Shown piece by piece: positions 61,101 through 64,000 of a stretch of DNA of 64,000 nt. The stretch is from assembly GCA_905250025.1 (NCBI GenBank), contig CAJNOJ010000023.1:186001-250000 (forward strand), read 5' to 3'. Position numbers and translations under genes: made by a program. This DNA is from Adineta ricciae. Lineage: Eukaryota > Rotifera > Eurotatoria > Adinetida > Adinetidae. Position 1 is the first letter of the stretch, and the number at the start of each line of letters is the position of its first letter. The notes beneath the pieces are model-generated. The model searched no databases, had not been told where the DNA came from, and was given only the letters and a program-made list of their open reading frames with translations.

Positions 61101-64000
61101 TATGCAGTCGCTATAGATCTTTGTTTTTTTTTCCTTTTCGACAATGGCAAGAGTATTTCATAAGAAGTGCGATGATTACCTTAATTTTGACTTCAGTTTG
61201 TTTGACTTCGAATAATTGCGCTAATTTATCCGTATCTAATTTAATGTGAGTCATTGATGTCCATAGAGTATCATCACCAACCGATGGATTAGGTGTTGGG
61301 TTCGGAACTGTTTCACGCCAGTGTAAACGTATAGTTTTGACAGATTTATTGATTATTGGTGCCTTGGGTGGCGGTGGTGCTGGAGTGGCGCCGTTGCTCA
61401 TACCCATTGGTGGTGGTGGTGGTGGTGGTGCCATACCTCTGGGCATGAATGGAGGTGGAGGTGGTGGACCACCCATTGGAGGAGGTGGCGGCGGCGGCGG
61501 CGGTGGACCACCACCTCCCATCATCGGTGGAGGAGGCGGCGGCGGAGGTGGACCACCACCTCCCATCATTGGTGGTGGTGGAGGGAGAGGAGGACCTCCA
61601 CCGCTATTCATCATTGGCGGCGCAGGAGGAAAGCCTGGCCGAGCACCAATTGTAAAACCCATGATATTTGCATCATCTCGTTCATCTAATTCTTCAAAAT
61701 TGAGATCTTGAACAATTAGTTTTCGCGAGAGGACTCTGCCAACAATAGTTTCCCATTGAAGGTCATTATCAGTACGAGGTTTCGATAGTAGAGCGTCAGG
61801 CATTTGAGCAGACAAGCCAACACCAGGTATTCCAGGTATTGGAGGTTTTGTTGTTGCTTGCTGCAGACCTATTGAAATATCACATGTCGGATTACACATA
61901 AAAGTGCCTTTGCACGCAAAACTCACTATCTTTAGCACGTGTCACAGCACCCATAAGTTCTGATGATGGTGTTACTTTGGTGTCTTTGACTGCAACCGTT
62001 GGCTGAGCATTGATTGTTGATGCATCATTTCCAGTCATGGAAGACAAACTCATTTGTCGTGTTACTGCTTCGATGCCACTGCTGCTAGTCGAACTTTTCT
62101 GATGTGCTAATGGCGGTCGTGAAAATACTTTGGGTTCATTAGCATGGGGACTTTGTGGTGGCTGCTGTTGCTGAGAAGATGACGATGAAAGAGAAGGAGT
62201 CACATCAACAGGAGCTGGTGGACGCGTAAAGCGGCTGGACGGAACAGTATGACTATCACCAGTTGATGGTGGTGGCGGTTTAACTTCTATAATGGATTTC
62301 CATTCAAAGCAAACGATCAAGAAAATGGTTGTTTATTTACGTGGCTGCTGTTGACTTGATCGGTTTGTGTCAGTGGATGGCACTGCCTGAGCATCATTAG
62401 TTGTTGCTGCTGCTCCCCAACGATCGCGACCGGCACGTCCTGCTGCAGTAGCTTTTGGTACTTGAGCTTTAGCTGCGGCGGCTTCACGTTGTTGGGTCTC
62501 TGCTTCCCAACGATTTTGCATTCGGCGAATAGCGCTGCTATCTGGCGGTGGAGCTGCTACTTTTGGACTACGTAAAATAATGGACTTTCAACAAAACTGT
62601 GATTCTCGTATAACTTACGCTTCTGGTTCTTTCTTTTGAGGTGGTGGAGGTGCACCCAGTGAACTGCGTCGCATACTCTGTCGGTCATTTGTCGCACTTT
62701 TCACACGTGCTTTCCTTCTATGATAAATGCGTAATGTTCAAATGAAAAAGTGAGAACAAAGTAGCAGAAGCGATATCCGTACAACAAAAAAAACACACAA
62801 AAATTCTGTGCTAGGGGAAATGATAAGAGTGTGTTGTAGAAATAAAGCAAAGCATACTCATCACTATTATCTTCATCATCGAGTAGTATGGATACAGCAT
62901 CGCATCCATTCGATGAAACAGTCATCTCGTCATCGTCATCATAATCTGTTTGTAAGAGCACCATTGGGATTGAATTGAAATGCTTTTCGCGATGATTTCC
63001 GTTGCGATGATTGTCAATAATTAAACTGTCTTGTGAAGCGTCGTAGTAACCATTGGAATCACAATCAAAAGAAGAATACCGACGCGATGATGTTCGTTCG
63101 AAAGTTGACTTTGTGCGTGGTACACGTCTATTTAAAGCGATAAGCATGGGGCTTTCTGTGTAAGGAATACAAACATGCTGGATTCAAATGATCACAAATT
63201 CTGTGAAGCTGCTGTAGCACAGTTTAAGAAGGGAATGGCTGAACTGTTCATCTCAAGGCAAAAACTGACTTTGCAAAACGAAAGCTCTCAGAGGATTCCA
63301 TTTTATTTGAAGCTATCGCCATCATATTCGCATGCATGATAAATAAGCAAATAAATGTCAATGATCATACCGTATCGATTGAACAACTATTGCCTCGTCA
63401 TCACCATCTTCATGTCGAAGAGCAGCCTAGACAAAGATCCCCATTCTTGAAACTCGAAATCAAGCTGGTCGATACACTTACATCGTATATATTAAACTGT
63501 TCAACAAGATCGGGTTCTGCTGGTTTGCGATTAAGAAAAAATTGTGTACACCGTTGCATTCCTTGCTTTTCCAATGCATCTGTCATGTCATAAAATGTAT
63601 CTTGGTCGGGTATAGCCGATAGCACTGTATTAAACAATGTAATGATTAATAGAACAACTTCTGATGCTGAATTGTCCATTTCATTCAGAATCTTCATCGT
63701 ATTTGACCACAATAACCGTTTGGCTGCTCGGTCCACATGCGTTACAGCTGATAAGATCAGTAGCGCATTTGTTTCGGTGTATTCGGCGAAAACGATCAAA
63801 AGTTTTAAACTTGTTTTAACCACCAATCGAAACTAGAATGATAACAGAACATCAGATCAAACATCGTCTCATCTTTCATCTCGTACACTTGATTCAACTA
63901 ATGAATAAAGCCATTGAACGACTTCATTTTGATTCATCACAGCGTTCATTCCATCAACATAAAGCATCAATTGACCAAGAGCTGTAAAATGAAAATGAAA
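58161..64000 (-). CDS. FHOD: FHOD-type formin (5' end outside window)
   Basis: Seventeen exons found: 63981-63887, 63832-63482, 63426-63371, 63155-62858, 62717-62619, 62567-62341, 62286-61927, 61868-61180, 60686-60534, 60469-60287, 60225-60106, 60054-59893, 59838-59726, 59424-59157, 59103-58830, 58496-58299 and 58231-58161. All agree in phase except 63371/63155, where a 17-nt exon (63286-63270) would repair the frame. Order: end of the FH3/DID region ([26 protein letters not shown]), linker, proline-rich FH1 (61650-61380), FH2 actin-nucleating domain ([53 protein letters not shown]) and a C-terminal DAD ([11 protein letters not shown], then basic [14 protein letters not shown]). FHOD formins assemble actin in stress fibres and sarcomeres and are relieved by kinase phosphorylation near the DAD. 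The start lies beyond 64000. Confidence 0.93.

Noticed and set aside
61337-61711. Glycine-rich plus-strand protein
   Set aside because: Antisense of the FHOD polyproline FH1 region.

Overview
The window is animal nuclear DNA with an AT-rich background, densely packed genes split by very short GT-AG introns (mostly 45-65 nt), and no organelle or bacterial features. The expanded lineage-specific GPCRs, the divergent Argonaute, the intron size and the compact spacing all fit a bdelloid rotifer. That assignment is inference from style and family content, not from a marker gene.

Left part (1-25.7 kb): the 3' end of an unrecognised gene (+); a complete ten-exon Argonaute (+, 1904-5306); a rhodopsin-like GPCR (-); a small secreted orphan (-); a second type of 7TM receptor (+); an SLC17-type organic anion transporter (-); an ER Hsp70/BiP (+, 13710-15975) whose C-terminus is not a standard ER-retention signal; a fifteen-exon novel-type protein kinase C (-, 20393-16710); a GPCR paralogous to the first (+); an EF-hand protein (-); and RNPS1, an SR-related splicing/EJC factor (-). 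RNPS1 carries a 191-bp duplication around a single N that looks like an assembly error.

Middle part (26.4-55.2 kb): the remarkable region. Ten genes, all on the minus strand and head to tail, encode Rel/NF-kB-like proteins. Four (starting at 42994, 47936, 51756 and 55236) have the full NF-kB p100/p105 layout: Rel homology N-terminal DNA-binding domain, IPT dimerisation domain, basic nuclear localisation patch and ankyrin repeats. Six (starting at 27932, 30246, 32975, 35455, 37616 and 39667) keep the Rel N-terminal domain but lack the IPT and ankyrin parts; most end in a short basic tail, three of them with a CPxC zinc-knuckle-like motif. A CxxC motif followed by basic residues recurs after the IPT in the four long genes, so the short genes look like internally deleted descendants. 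Two long genes share a nearly identical 1.25-1.4 kb block, introns included, pointing to recent gene conversion or duplication. A small orphan gene (44943-44533) sits inside the array.

Right part (56.8-64 kb): PEX19 (peroxisomal membrane protein import receptor, CaaX box intact) and most of a FHOD-type formin running off the right edge, both on the minus strand.

The flanking genes are ordinary housekeeping or signalling genes with no evident shared pathway. The Rel array is the one region where neighbours clearly belong together.
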